Positions 1 through 11,455 of a stretch of 64,000 nucleotides of DNA are shown here, piece by piece. Below the pieces are notes generated by a model that was not told the origin of the DNA, made no database searches, and was given only the letters and a program-made list of their open reading frames with translations. The DNA is from Setophaga petechia (lineage: Eukaryota > Chordata > Aves > Passeriformes > Parulidae). A program made the translations under genes and the position numbers. How positions within the stretch are numbered: the first letter of the stretch is position 1; every line of letters begins with the position of its first letter. The stretch is from the NCBI GenBank assembly GCA_024362935.1, contig JANCRA010000122.1, forward strand, positions 1 to 64,000, given 5' to 3'.

Positions 1-344
1 CCCAGGGCTGTCCCAGTGTCCCCAGTGTCCCCAGGGCTGCCTGGTGTCCCCTCCAGGCACAGTTGCCCCCCTGCCCAGGGCTGTGCCAGCTGGCACACCC
101 AGGGCACAGCAAATGTTTGCAGGATCCTGCTCAGCCCCTGAGGCACACCCAGCTGGGCAGGGCTGGCTCACAGCTGTGCCAGGGGCACCTGGTGGCAGCT
201 GCCAGGCCAGCAGCTCCTCCTCCTGCTGGCACCCCTGCACAGTGCCAGCCCAGGGACCCCTACAGCCACCAAGGGGGACAATGTCACCCTGCCCCTGGCA
301 CCCACCATGCACACAGGGCACTGCCAGGTGACACAGGTGACACT

Positions 345-480
345 GCCAGGTGACACAGGACACACCCAGGTGACACAAGACACACTGCCAGGTGACACAG
401 GACACTGCCAGGTGACACAGGGCACTATCAGGTGACACAGGGCACTGCCACATGACACAGGACACTGCCAGGGCCACCTG
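345..480. repeat. Minisatellite, GGTGACACAGGACACTGCCA-type units
   Basis: About seven imperfect 20-24 bp units lying in an SLC39A11 intron. Bases 1-344 hold no recognisable exon on either strand. Confidence 0.8.
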
Positions 481-624
481 GCACAGGGGGAAGGGGCACC
501 ACCCCCAGAGCACATCCAGGTGCCCTCCAGCACCTGCAGGGTGGGGTTCAGCAGCTGGACTCGATAATTAATGAGGGATTTAATGAGCCTGGGTGGGGCC
601 CCAGCACCTGGGCAGTGCCAGCCC

Positions 625-1640
625 CACATCCCCAAACCCCTGCACAGCTCCTAAACCCTGCCCAGCTCCTAAAACCCCTGCACAGTTCCCAAGCCCTGCA
701 CAGCTCCCAAACCCCTGCCCAGCTCCCAAACCCCTGCCCAGCTCCCAAACCCTGCACAGCTCCCAAACCCCTGCCCAGCTCCCAAAGCCCTGAACCAGCT
801 CCCAAACCCCTGCAGTTCCTAAAACCCTGTACAGTTCCCAAACCCCTGCACATCCCCAAACCCCTGAACCAGTTCCCAAACCCCTGCACAGCTCCCAAAC
901 CCTGCACAGCTCCCAAACCCCTGAACCAGTTCCCAAACCCCTGCCCAGCTCCCAAACCCCTGCACAGCTCCCAAACCCTGCACAGTTCCTAAAACCCTGC
1001 ACAGCTCCCAAACCCCTGCAGAGCCCCCAAACCCCTGCCCAGCTCCCAAACCCCTGCACCAGTTCCCAAACCCCTGCACAGCTCCCAAACCCCTGCAGTT
1101 CCTAAAACCCTGCACAGCTCCCAAACCCCTGCAGTTCCTAAAACCCTGTACAGTTCCCAAGCCCTGCACAGCCCCCAAACCCTGCACAGCCCCCAAACCC
1201 CTGCCCAGCTCCCAAACCCCTGCACAGTTCCCAAACCCCTGCACAGTTCCCAAACCCCTGCACAGTTCCCAAACCCCTGCACAGTTCCCAAAGCCCTGAA
1301 CCAGCTCCCAAACCCCTGCCCAGCTCCCAAAAACCTGCCCAGCTCCCAAACCCCTGCACAGCTCCCAAACCCCTGCACAGCCCCCAAACCCCTGAACCAG
1401 CTCCCAAACCCTGCACAGCTGCAAACCCCTGAACAGTTCCCAAATCCCTGCCCAGCTCCCAAACCCCTGAACCAGCTCCCAAACCCCTGCAGTTCCTAAA
1501 ACCCTGCACAGTTCCCAAGCCCTGCACAGCTCCCAAACCCTGCCCAGCTCCCAAACCCCTGAACCAGCTCCCAAACCCCTGCACAGCTCCCAAACCCCTG
1601 CCCAGCTCCCAAACCCCTGCACAGCCCCCAAACCCCACAA
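625..1640. repeat. Minisatellite of about 1 kb, unit CAGCTCCCAAACCCCTGC
   Basis: Roughly 55 imperfect copies of a 16-18 bp unit. The unit length lets several frames stay open on the minus strand (strings such as GVWELCRGLGAVQGFG). These are repeat artefacts and not proteins. Lies in an SLC39A11 intron. Confidence 0.95.
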
Positions 1641-1953
1641 TTGCAGGTTTTCCCTGCAGGAGAGCCCCACACTGCACACACAGCCTCCATGGAGAGCTGC
1701 AGCTCTCCCTTCCCTCTCCTCCTGAGGGATTAAAACCCAAGCCCAGGCAGGCACAGAGCCCCCAGCCCATGCCAGAGCCCCCAGGAATTGGGGATTGAGC
1801 TGCAGAGAGCCAAGGGGGCCTGGTGCCCGTCCTGGTGCCACCTCCAGCCTCAGCAGGAGCAGCCTGAGCCCTTCCCTGCCCTCAGGGAATCACCCAAGGG
1901 ATTTCAACTGGGGTGGAGAAACAAACCAAGCGTGCAGGGGCTGCAGAGAGCAC

Positions 1954-2011
1954 GAGGAGGAGGAGGAGGAGGAGGAGGAGGAGGAGGAGGAGGAGGAGGA
2001 GGAGGAGGAGG

Positions 2012-2046
<35 letters not shown>
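1954..2046. repeat. Compound trinucleotide microsatellite (GAG)n(GAT)n at a splice donor
   Basis: About 20 GGA/GAG triplets run into about 11 GAT triplets. On the minus (transcribed) strand the repeat begins about 6 bases after the GTGAGT donor of the SLC39A11 micro-exon. Confidence 0.95.
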
Positions 2047-2047
<1 letters not shown>

Positions 2048-2054
2048 CACTCAC

Positions 2055-4312
2055 CCCTGCAGCAAAGCCCAGGCTCCCATCCAGGATCCGCCTCTGGAAA
2101 TAAAAGCAAACAATGAAACCACCCTGAGCTGGTGTGAGGGCACTGCCCACAGGGCTGGGAGAGGGCTCAGGAGGGGATTTGGGCAGGAATTGTGCCCTGG
2201 GATGGCAGAACGGGGTGCCCAGAGCAGCTGTGGGTGCCCTGGCATGGCAGAATGTGGTGCCCAGAGCAGCTGGGGGTGCCCTGGGATGGGCTCAGGAGGG
2301 GATTCTGGGCAGGAACTGTGCCCTGGCATGGCAGAATGGGGTGCCCAGACCAGCTGTGGGTGCCCTGGGATGGGCTCAGGGGGTGCCCAGAGCAGCTGTG
2401 GGTACCCTGGAGCCCTGGCAGTGCCCAAGGCCAGGCTGCCATTGGGGTTTGGGCACACCTGGGGCAGGTTTCTCCCCCTCCCCAAGGAAGCACAGCCAAG
2501 TGCTGCTCCACGGGAGCCTCCCCGAGCAGGCAGCTCCTGAATAAAGCATCACAAGACTGAGGCATGAATAATAAATCCATCTGGGCAATCTGGAGCACCC
2601 CGGCCAGGAGGCCTCTAATTCTGGCTGCAGGATGACTTGGAGCTCCTCACTTTGCTCCTTCTGAGCAGGGACTGACCCAAATCCTGCCCTGGAAACGTGG
2701 CAGGGCAGCTGCAGCTCCCACACAGAGCCCCGGGGGCACATTCCGGGCTCAGAAATTCCATTTTTGATTTCCTTCCCCTGCAAGGAGCTGGGGTTTGCTC
2801 TTCTTGCCCCTCGGAGCAGGGCACAGCTCAGATCCTGTGGGGTGCCAGGGCTGGGGAGGGGTGCCAGGGCTGGGGAGGGGGTGCCAGGGCTGGGGAGGGG
2901 TGCCAGGGCTCACCTGGCCCTGGATTGGGATCCTGGGGGATCTCAGGGGCTGATCCCAGGGTCAGGATCTTGTGGGATCTATGGGATCCCAGGAGCTGAT
3001 CCCAGGGGCTCAGGGGCTGAACCCAAGAGCTCACCTGGCCCTGGATTGGGATCCTGGGGGATCCTGTGGGATCCCAGGGGCTCAGGGGCTGATTCCAGGG
3101 GGCTCAGGGGCTGCCCTTGGATCAGGACCCTGTGGGATCTATGGGATCCCAGGGCTCAGGGGCTGCCCCCAGGACTCACCTGCCCTTGGATTGGGATCCT
3201 ATAGGATCACAGGGGCTCGGGAGCTGATCCCAGGGTCGGGATCCTATGAGATCTATGGGATCCCAGGGGCTCAGGAGCTGCCCCAGGGACTCAGGGGCTG
3301 ATCCCAGGGCTGGGAATCCTGTGGGATCTGTGGGACCCACGGGCTCAGGAGCTGCCCCAGGGTTGGGATCCTGTGGGATCTGTGGGACCCAGAGTGTGAG
3401 GGGCTGATCCCAAGGTCAGGATCCTGTGGGATCTGTGGGACCCCAGGCTCACCTGTGCTTGGGACTGGAATCCTGTGGGATCCCAGGGGTTCAGGGGCTG
3501 CCCCAGGGTTGGAATCCTGTGGGATCTGTGGGACCCCAGGCTCATCTGTGCTTGGGTCTGGAATCCTGTGGGATCCCAGGGGTTCAGGGGCTGCCCCAGG
3601 GTTGGGATCCTGTGGGATCTGTGGCATTCCAGGGCTCAGGGGCTGATCCCAAGGTCGAGATCCCGTAGGATTTGTGGGACCCAGAGTGTGAGGGGCTGCC
3701 CCAGGGTTGGGATCCTATGGGACCCCAGGCTCACTGCCCTTGGATTGGGATCCTGTGTGACCCCAGGCTCACCTGCCCTAGGGCTGGGATCCTGTGTGAC
3801 CCCAGGCTCACCTGTGCTTGGATTGGGATCTGTGTGACCCCGGGCTCACCTGTGCTTGGATTGGGATCCTGTGGGACCCCAGGCTCACCTGGCATTGGAT
3901 TGGGATCCTGTGGGACCCCGGGCTCACCTGGCCTTGGATTGGGATTTGTGTGACCCCAGGCTCACCTGGCATTGGATTGGGATTTGTGTGACCCCAGGCT
4001 CACCTGTGCTTGGATTGGGATCCTGTGGGACCCCAGGCTCACCTGCCCCAGGATTGGGATCTGTGGGACCCCAGGCTCACCTGTGCTTGGATTGGGATCC
4101 TGTGTGACCCCGGGCTCACTCACCTGGCCCAGGATTGGGATCTGTGGGACCCCAGGCTCACCTGTGCTTGGATTGGGATCCTGTGTGACCCCAGGCTCAC
4201 CCACCTGGCCCCTGGAGAACACGAACACCAGCGCTGCCCCAGCCGCTGTCAGGGCCCAGGTGAGCAGAGTGCCCAGCAGGGCCTGCAGCCCTGGGCCCAG
4301 CCCCGGGATCAT
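2055..4312 (-). CDS. SLC39A11: SLC39A11 (ZIP11 zinc transporter), 5' coding exons only, partial
   Basis: Two coding exons on the minus strand. Exon A (4312 down to 4205) starts at ATG and encodes 36 residues ending VFVFSRGQ; it contains the first membrane segment, LLGTLLTWALTAAGAALVFV. Its donor is CAG|GTGGGT. Exon B (2093 down to 2055) is a 13-codon micro-exon, RRILDGSLGFAAG, with acceptor TTTCCAG and donor GTGAGT. Both junctions are phase 0, so the 49 residues read through and match the N-terminus of ZIP11, a ZIP-family importer of zinc into the cytosol (about 340 aa in mammals). The next exon, expected to begin VMLAASYW, is not visible below 2055 and probably lies outside the window, as this gene has very long introns. 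Both introns seen here are filled with tandem repeats that touch the donors. Identity rests on protein similarity and on synteny with SSTR2. Confidence 0.93.
2180..2420. repeat. Minisatellite, units around GTGCCCAGAGCAGCTGTGGGTGCCCTGG
   Basis: Five to six imperfect units of about 45-50 bp in the SLC39A11 intron between exons A and B. Bases 2421-2830 hold no gene that I can see. Confidence 0.8.
2836..4204. repeat. Minisatellite block abutting the SLC39A11 exon A donor
   Basis: Short CCAGGGCTGGGGAGGGGTG units at 2840-2910 are followed by longer units built on GGGATCCTGTGGGATC, CCCAGGCTCACCTG and CTTGGATTGGGATC. Read on the minus strand, most units in the 3760-4200 half contain CACAGGTGAGCCTGGG, a consensus-like splice donor. 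The block starts immediately downstream of the authentic donor CAG|GTGGGT at 4204. Confidence 0.95.
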
Positions 4313-4613
4313 CCTGGCCTGGGAGAGAGAGGAGCAGCCTTGGGAGAGCAGCCAGAGCCCCCCAGAGACCCCCAGAGCCCCCCAGACCCCCTGCAGCACA
4401 GGGCTCACAGCCAGCCCAACCATCCCCCCCAAGCTCCCTTTCCCCCTTAGGCCAGGCTTTGCAGTTTAAGCTGAGCCCAGCAGATCCCACCTGGAGCAGA
4501 ACCCCAGCAGGATTTGGGGTCACACCTCACCCAGACCCCTTTTTGTGCCCCCAGCCTGGATTTCGTGAAAAACCTCACAGCACCTGCTCGTGGCACCTTG
4601 GGAAAGGGGAAAA

Positions 4614-4738
4614 GGGCAACAAACCCCAGAAAATGGGCAACAAACCCCAGAAAATGGGCAACAAACCCCAGAAAATGGGCAACAAACCCCAGAAAATGGG
4701 CAATGAGCACTGGGAATGGGCAATGAGCACTGGGAATG
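4614..4738. repeat. 21-bp tandem repeat (AACAAACCCCAGAAAATGGGC)n
   Basis: Four near-perfect copies followed by two GGGCAATGAGCACTGGGAAT units. Lies between the SLC39A11 coding exon and its promoter. Confidence 0.9.
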
Positions 4739-4825
4739 GCCCAGGGAGCAGCAGTGCCATGGAAATCCAGCCAGGCTGGAAATCCAGAAAAATGAATTTA
4801 TGCCACATGCCTGCATGGATACGTT

Positions 4826-5225
4826 TATGTGTAAATAAATGGGATATACAGGGATTGATAGAATTACATGTGAATATACACAAATATACAGGGATTGATA
4901 GGTTTATATGTGAATATATATGAAATATACTGGCATTGATAGAATTATATGTGAATATACACAAAATATACAGGGATTAATAGGTTCATATGTGAATATA
5001 TATATGAACTATACAAGGATTGATATGTTTATATGTGAATATATACGACATATACAGGGATTGATAGGTTTATATGTGAATATACATGAAATAGACAGGC
5101 ACTGATAGAATTATATGTGAATAAACATGAAATATACAGGGATTAATAGGTTTATATGGGAATACACACGAAATAGACAGGCACTGGTAAATTTCTATGT
5201 GAATATAAATGAAATATACACACAC
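4826..5225. repeat. AT-rich minisatellite, about 40-bp units
   Basis: About ten diverged units built on ATACAGGGATTGATAG and TTTATATGTGAATATA. Markedly AT-rich against GC-rich surroundings. The 5226-5640 stretch that follows is C-rich, low-complexity sequence without a gene. Confidence 0.9.
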
Positions 5226-5639
5226 ACTGGCAGCTCCAAAGGCTCTCCCAGCCCCTGCCCGGCTCACACCCAACCCCAGGACGATTCCCCTTTCCTACAG
5301 GGGGTCCCACAGCCCACCCAGGAGCACCCAAACACCCCCAAACCCCCCTCCCCAACCCTTCACCGGCACCCCCGGGGCCCTACAGCCGTGGGGTCGGTCC
5401 CGGGACCCCGAACCCCCAAACCCCGAGCTCCAGCCGGTGCCAGGACCCCCAAACCCGGAGTCCCCGGACCCCCGAGCCCCCAAACCCGGAGCCCCCCGGA
5501 CCCCCGAGCCCCCAAACCCGGAGCCCCCGGGCCAGCCCCAGGACCCCCGCACCCCGCAATCCCGCACACCCTTGAGCCCCTGGCTCATCCCCGGGACCCC
5601 CGAACCCCCCAGCCCCGCATCCCCGGACCCACCGCAGAC

Positions 5640-6060
5640 CCCGAACCCCCCAAACGCGGCTCCCCCGGTGCCCCGGCCGCTACCGGGACCCCCGCAACAC
5701 CCACACGCGGGGCTGCGGGGCGGTGCCAGGGCCGGGGCAGTGCCAGAACCCCCCGTCCGCACCCGGATCCGAACCCCGGTCCCTCCCGGTTCCCCCGCCC
5801 CCCCTCCCGGTACCTCCGCCCGGGCCGGGCCGGTCCCGCCGCCGCTTCCGGGTGCGCACACGTGTCCGCGGGATGGCCCCGCCCCCCGGGGCTCTCAGCC
5901 AATGGCGGCGCGGCGGGGGCGGGGCCCGCCCTCGGCTCTGCGGTTGGCGCGGGCGCGGCGGCCCCAAAGCGAGGCGGGCGGGCGGCGCGGGCGGGCGCAA
6001 TAAGGCGGCGCTGTCGCTGTCGTGTCGCTGTCGTGTCGCTGTCGTGTCGCTGTCACCGCT
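5640..6060 (-). promoter_or_regulatory. SLC39A11: CpG island, probable SLC39A11 promoter and non-coding exon 1
   Basis: Dense CpG sequence with GC boxes, a CCAAT box (5899-5903) and an ETS-like CCGGAAG on the minus strand near 5840. Read on the minus strand, a good donor GAG|GTACCG ends at 5814, so a non-coding first exon from about 5900 to 5814 spliced to the ATG exon at 4312 is plausible. The transcription start is inferred. A short GTCGTGTCGCT tandem repeat lies at about 6010-6050. Confidence 0.6.
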
Positions 6061-6799
6061 CCCCCGCTGCAAAGAGAGCCCTGGACACAGCTCCGCCTTG
6101 GCATTGGAGTGCCCTGAGAGCCCCTTCCCTCCTTACTGCCACCCCCGCAATCAGCCTGGCTAATTAACAATGTTAATGAGCACTAATGTTAATGAGCTCG
6201 CGCAGGGACAAGCAGAGCTGGCTCCGTGCCTGTCACTGTCACTGTCACTCGGAGGGTGCAGCCAGAGTCACCTGTCACTCGTGGATGTCACAGAATCCCG
6301 GAATTATTGAGATTTCTGGGGTCACCGAGTGCCACCCTGTCCCCAAGGTGCCACCCCCGGGGATGGGCACTGAGCCCTCCCTGGGCAGCCCTGTCCATGC
6401 AGGAATTCCTCCTGATGCCCTGACACCCCCAAAACACCATCATCGGGGGCAGAGGTGGCACTGTCACCGATTGTCCCCAGTCACAGCGCCCGGTGTCCCC
6501 TCCTGTGCCACGCCACACGGAGCAGGGGGGACAGAAGGACAGAAGGACAGAAGGACACATCCTCACGAGCTGTGTGCCACAGCCCCTGCCCAGCCCCAGC
6601 TGGGAAAGGTCAGGGCCGTTTGAAATCTCCCTGATTTAGGATTTCCTCAATCTGGCCCCGTAATTGCTGCATCCCTCATTAGCTGCAGGGCCAGGTGACA
6701 GCTGGGAGGGACACGGGGACACCCCGGGGATCTGGGGTGACGCTGTGACTGCGTGCTGGCAGGGCTGGGGACAGCTGGGACCTGGCAGGGGACACAGGG
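6061..6799. other. Intergenic sequence, no gene seen
   Basis: Between the SLC39A11 promoter and the next minisatellite. Around 6285-6350 the text CACAGAATCCCGGAATTATT followed by CACCGAGTGCCACC resembles the 3' end of an old CR1 LINE in reverse orientation, but it is short and diverged. GGACAGAAGGACAGAAGGAC is a small tandem repeat at 6529-6556. Confidence 0.4.
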
Positions 6800-7205
6800 A
6801 CAGGGAGGGCTGGCCTTGGGGACACGGGGACACGGCAGGGCTGGCCCTGGGGACATGGGGACACGGCAGGGCTGGCCCTGGGGACACAGGGACATGGAAG
6901 GGCTGGCCTTGGGGACATGGGGACACGGCAGGGCTGGCCCTGGGGACGTGGGGACACGGCAGGGCTGGCCTTGGGGACACAGGGACACGGCAGGGCTGGC
7001 CTTGGGGACACGGGGACACGGCAGGGCTGGCCTTGGGGACACAGGGACACGGCAGGGCTGGCCTTGGGGACACGGGGACACGGCAGGGCTGGCCTTGGGG
7101 ACACGGCAGGGCTGGCCCCGGGGATATGGGGACACGGCAGGGCTGGCCCTGGGGACATGGGGACACGGCAGGGCTGGCCCTGGGGACATGGGGACACGCT
7201 GCACC
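6800..7205. repeat. Minisatellite, 33-34 bp unit GGACACGGCAGGGCTGGCC
   Basis: About 12 copies of GGGGACACGGGGACACGGCAGGGCTGGCCTT-like units. It generates long spurious open frames on both strands. Intergenic. Confidence 0.95.
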
Positions 7206-7339
7206 AGGCTGGGCGTGGGTGGCAGCGATGGCCCTGCCTGGGGACGTGTGGGTGGCAATGGGGACAGCTGTGGTGGCTCTGTGCAGGAGCATCAGCAAAA
7301 TCAACTGCCACCCCCGGATCCCAGTGTCACTTCTGTGTG

Positions 7340-7660
7340 CGGGGACACTTCAGTGTCACAGCCCTGCCTGTGTCAGTGTCACAGCTCTGTCCCCTCAGTG
7401 TCACAGCCCTGTCCTCTCAATGTCACAGCCCTGTGTCAGTGTCACAGCCCTGTCCCCTCAGTGTCACAGCTCTGTCCCCTCAGTGTCACAGCCCTGTGTC
7501 TCTGTCACAGCCCTGCCTGTCCCGGTGTCACATTCCTGCCTGTCCCAATGTCACAGCCCTGTCCCCTCAGTGTCACAGCCCTGCCTGTGTCAGTGTCACA
7601 GCTCTGTCCCCTCAGTGTCACAGCCCTCCCTGTCCCAATGTCACATCCCTGCCTGTCCAG
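7340..7660. repeat. Minisatellite, TGTCACAGCCCTGTCCCCTCAG units
   Basis: About 12 imperfect 22-27 bp units. Intergenic. From 7661 to 8480 nothing gene-like is seen apart from a (CTC)n run at about 8107-8145 and three GGCGGCCAAA copies near 8290-8320. Confidence 0.9.
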
Positions 7661-8479
7661 CAGGGAAGGAGCAGACCCACAGCCCCTAAAATTCCCATTA
7701 AACACCCAAAGGGGACAAATCTGCTGCCGTGTCCCCTCAGGGTGACCGAGACCCCGCACGGGGCAGCTCCAGGGAGCTCTGGGGTGCCCGAATCCTTTGG
7801 GTCTGGGGCAGAGGGGCACGTCCTGAGGGCTGGCACCGGGCACTGACAGATGGGGATGTCCCTGGGAAAGGCCAGCGTGTCCCTGCAGTGTCACCAGGAA
7901 GGGCCAGCGTGTCCCTGCCGTGTCCCTGCCGTGTCCCCTCCGTGCAGCCTGGGCTCAGGGCCGGGCTCTTGCCCAACCCAAATCCATCAGTGCCAGCCTG
8001 GAGCCAGCCGGGATGGCCAGACAGGCCCTGGGGACACGGGGCTGTCCCCAAGGACGGCACAGGCGGGGTCACGGTCCCATCCCAGGGCACACTGGGACGC
8101 TGCCATCCTCCTCCTCCTCCTCCTCCTCCTCCTCCTCCTCCTCCTGCGGCCGGGAGGGACGCGAGGGTCCCCATGCAGGCCGGGGCTGTCCCCAGCGGTG
8201 ACATTGCCATCTGGAGCAGAGCCCGGCAGGCACAGCCAGCCCGTCCAGCCCCGGTTCAGCGCCAGGACCGTCACAGAGCCGCGATCGGCGGCCAAAGGCG
8301 GCCAAAGGCGGCCAAAGGCTCCTCGGGGTCCCGGCCCCTCCGAGATCGATGAACCAATTAGGGAGGCAATTAACGGCGGGCGAGGCGGGCAGGGAGGAAG
8401 GAACCGGCTGTGGGGAGGGCTGGAAGCGGAGGGAGATGGGGTGGGTGGGGAGGGGAGACCCCCGGGGTACAGAGGGGGC

Positions 8480-9370
8480 TGTGGATGCTGCCCTGGATCC
8501 TGGGGGATGGACACTGCCCTGGATCCCAGGCTGTGGATGCTGCCCTGGATCCCAGTGGTGGATGCTGTCCTGGATCCTGGCAGGTCCAGATGCTGTCCTG
8601 GATCCTGTGGGATCTGGGTGCTACCCTGGATTCTGGGGGGATTGTGGATGCTGCCCTGGATCCCAAGAGGTTCTGGATGCTGCCCCGGATCTGGGGGACG
8701 GACACTGCCCTGGATCCCGGGGGTGGAGGCTGCCCTGGGTCCTGTGAGATCTGGGTGCTGTCCTGAATCCAGGGGGGTGTGGATGCTTCCCTAAATCCTG
8801 GGGGTGTTTGGACACTGCTCTGGATCCTGGGTGTGGATGCTGGCGGGTCTGGATGTTTGCCCTGGATGCTGTGGGATGGACGCTGCCCCGGATTCCCGAC
8901 AGGTCCGGGTGCTGCTCTGGATCTGGGGTGTGGATGCTGCCCTGGATCCTGGGGGATCTGGATGCTGCTCTGGACCCCTGGGGTGGACACTGCCCTGGAT
9001 CCCAAGGGGTTCTGGATGCAGCCCTGGATCCCTGGGATGGATGTTTGCCCTGGATCCTGGGGGATGAACGCTGCCCTGGATCCTGGGTGTGGATGCTGCC
9101 CTGGATCCCGTGGGATCTGGATGCTGCCCTGGATCCTGGGGGATGGACACTGCCCTGGATCCTGGCAGGTCCGGATGATGCCCTGGATGCTGCCCTGGAT
9201 CCCGAGAGGTTCTGGATGCTGCCCCGATCCCGGCAGCTCCGGATGCTGCCCTGGATGCTGCCCTGGATGCTGCCCCGATCCCGGCAGCTCCGGATGCTGC
9301 TCTGGATCTGGGGTGTGGATGCTGCCCTGGATTCTGTAGGGTCTGGATGCTGCCCCCGATCCCGGCAGCT
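8480..9370. repeat. Minisatellite of about 0.9 kb, TGGATGCTGCCCTGGATCC units
   Basis: Some 25-30 imperfect 23-40 bp units with CTGGATCCTGGGGGAT cores. Its frames stay open on both strands but encode only repeats. Intergenic. Confidence 0.95.
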
Positions 9371-9814
9371 CCGGACGCGGCCCCGGGCTCAGGTGGCGGC
9401 GCCAGCGCCTCTCCCCCGCCATCCATCAGCGCTGCAGACGCTCCCGATTAGATCTGGCAGGCACCAGCCGGGCCCTGCCGCGCCTCGGGGCGCGGGGACG
9501 CGGCCCAGACTGTTTGTCTGGATAATTAACAGAGAGAGGAGCCTCCCCCCGGCCCGGGCATCCCTGAAACGCGGCCAGGCCGCCTCCAGGCACGGATCAG
9601 CCTCCCGGGGCTGCTGGGCTGGAGATGGGAAGGGAAAAGGCAGGGAAAGGGCAGTGCCAGCCCGAGTGCCACCCCAGGGACAGAGCAGCACGGTCATCCC
9701 TGCCTGTGCTGGCCTTGTCCCCACGGGGCGGAGACAGCCGGGTCCCTCCGAGGGCAGGGGGGAGGAGGGGGCTGGGATGTCACGGAGCTGCTCAGGGCTG
9801 GCTCTCCAAAGAGA

Positions 9815-9816
9815 GA

Positions 9817-9849
<33 letters not shown>

Positions 9850-10190
9850 AAATCACAGGGATGCTCGGGCTGGCTGCACAGCAAATCCTTCTCTTCCTGG
9901 GGACAGCAGTTGCACCCCATCCCATCCATCCCATCCATCCCATCCATCCCATCTCAGCCCAGCCCAGCCCAGTTTAGCCCATCCCATCCCATCCATCCCA
10001 TCTCAGCCCAGCCCGGCCCAGTTTAGCCCATCCCATCCATCCCATCCATCCCATCCCATCCCATCCCATCCCATCCCATCCCAGCCCAGCCCAGCCCAGC
10101 CCAGCCCAGTTTAGCCCAGCCCAGTTTAGCCCAGCCCAGCCCAGCCCAGCCCAGCCCAGTTTAGCCCAGCCCAGCCCAGCCCAGCCCCTG
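9815..10190. repeat. Microsatellites (CAT)n, (CCATC)n and CAGCC/CAGTTTAGCC
   Basis: A (CAT/ATC)9 run at about 9818-9846 is followed by CCATCCATCC runs and a CCCAGCCCAGTTTAG array up to about 10185. The stretch 10191-10975 is unique-looking intergenic sequence without a recognisable exon. Confidence 0.9.
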
Positions 10191-10974
10191 CATTCCTGCC
10201 CCCATCCCGGATCCAGGACAAAGGCCAGCTCACCCTACCCCTCCGTTGGCATCCCAGCCCAGCTCCTTACAACACTCATTTCCAGGACAGGGGTCGAGGG
10301 CTCTGTTTTTCCACAGGGACTCTTGTGGAGCGGCTGGGAGGGGACGGCAGAAGCTTGGAAAGGTTTTTAAAGCCTCTCTGTGGTCACGTAACCCCCGTGC
10401 CCCTCTGCCAGGAGTTATTTTGGCCGTGTGGGAAGGGGCTGAGTGTTCCTGCTCTCTCCAGCCCTGCCAGTAAATCGCTTTTCAGCGCTGGGGATGCTTC
10501 CCAGGCAAAAGGACAAAGAGGAGTTTATCTGCCAGCACCAAACCAGCTGCTGGTACAGCGTCCCTCCAAAGCAGGGACCACCCAGGGACGCAGAGCTCAC
10601 TCTGCTCTGGGCTTTAATTCAGCCCCAAAACCAGGCAGAATGAAAACAAATCCCTTCAAAAGGCTCTGGGAATGGCTTCCTGACTCAGGCAGCTGCTGCT
10701 GCCCTCCTCCTGCATGGAGATCAGCTCCTCAATACCCACCGGGCCATCATTTCATTAATTTTATGGGGTTTTTAATGAAGATCAGATCTGGGTTCAGCCA
10801 GGCTGAACTGGCTGGATTCCCCCAGCTCCCTGGGCCCGGCTTCCCAATGAGGTGGAAGAGAAAGAGAAGCAGGGAGGGGCTGGAGCCTTGATGCTCCCCA
10901 GGAGCTGAGGGCACCCTGAAATCCCTGAGCCCCCGGGGCTCTCTGCAGCTGGGAGAGGCCCCTGCCAGCCAGGA

Positions 10975-11455
10975 CAGGGTGCTCTCGGTGCTTGGTGACG
11001 GTGCCAGGGCTTGGTGGCCAGGGAGAGACAGTGGCAATGTCACCTGCTCTCGGTGCCAGGGCTTGGTGGCCAGGGACAGTGGCAATGTCACCTGCTCTCG
11101 GTGCCAGGGCTTGGTGACCAGGGACAGTGGCAGTGTCACCTTCTCTCAGTGCCAGGGTTTGGTGACCAGGGACAGTGGCAGTGTCACCTTCTCTCAGTGC
11201 CAGGGTTTGGTGACCAGGGACAGTGGCAGTGTCACCTTCTCTCAGTGCCAGGGCTTGGTGGCCGGGGACAGTGGCAGTGTCACCTGCTCTTGGTGCCAGG
11301 GTTTGGTGACCAGGGACAGTGGCAGTGTCACCTGCTCTCAGTGCCAGGGCTTGGTGACCAGGGAGGGACAGTGGCAGTGTCACCTGCTCTCGGTGCCAGG
11401 GTTTGGTGGCCAGGGACAGTGGCAGTGTCACCTGCTGGCAGTGTCACCTGCTCCA
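10975..11455. repeat. Minisatellite, about 48-bp unit with TGTCACCTGCTCTCGGTGCC
   Basis: Nine to ten units of about 47-50 bp with high mutual identity. Intergenic. 11456-12285 holds no clear gene. Confidence 0.95.

Noticed and set aside
819..1841. Long Trp/Gly/Cys-rich repeat protein on the minus strand
   Set aside because: Translation of the 16-18 bp minisatellite; all three frames give similar repeat strings.
5127..6167. 346-codon proline-rich open frame on the plus strand
   Set aside because: C-rich low-complexity sequence opposite the SLC39A11 promoter; no conserved features.
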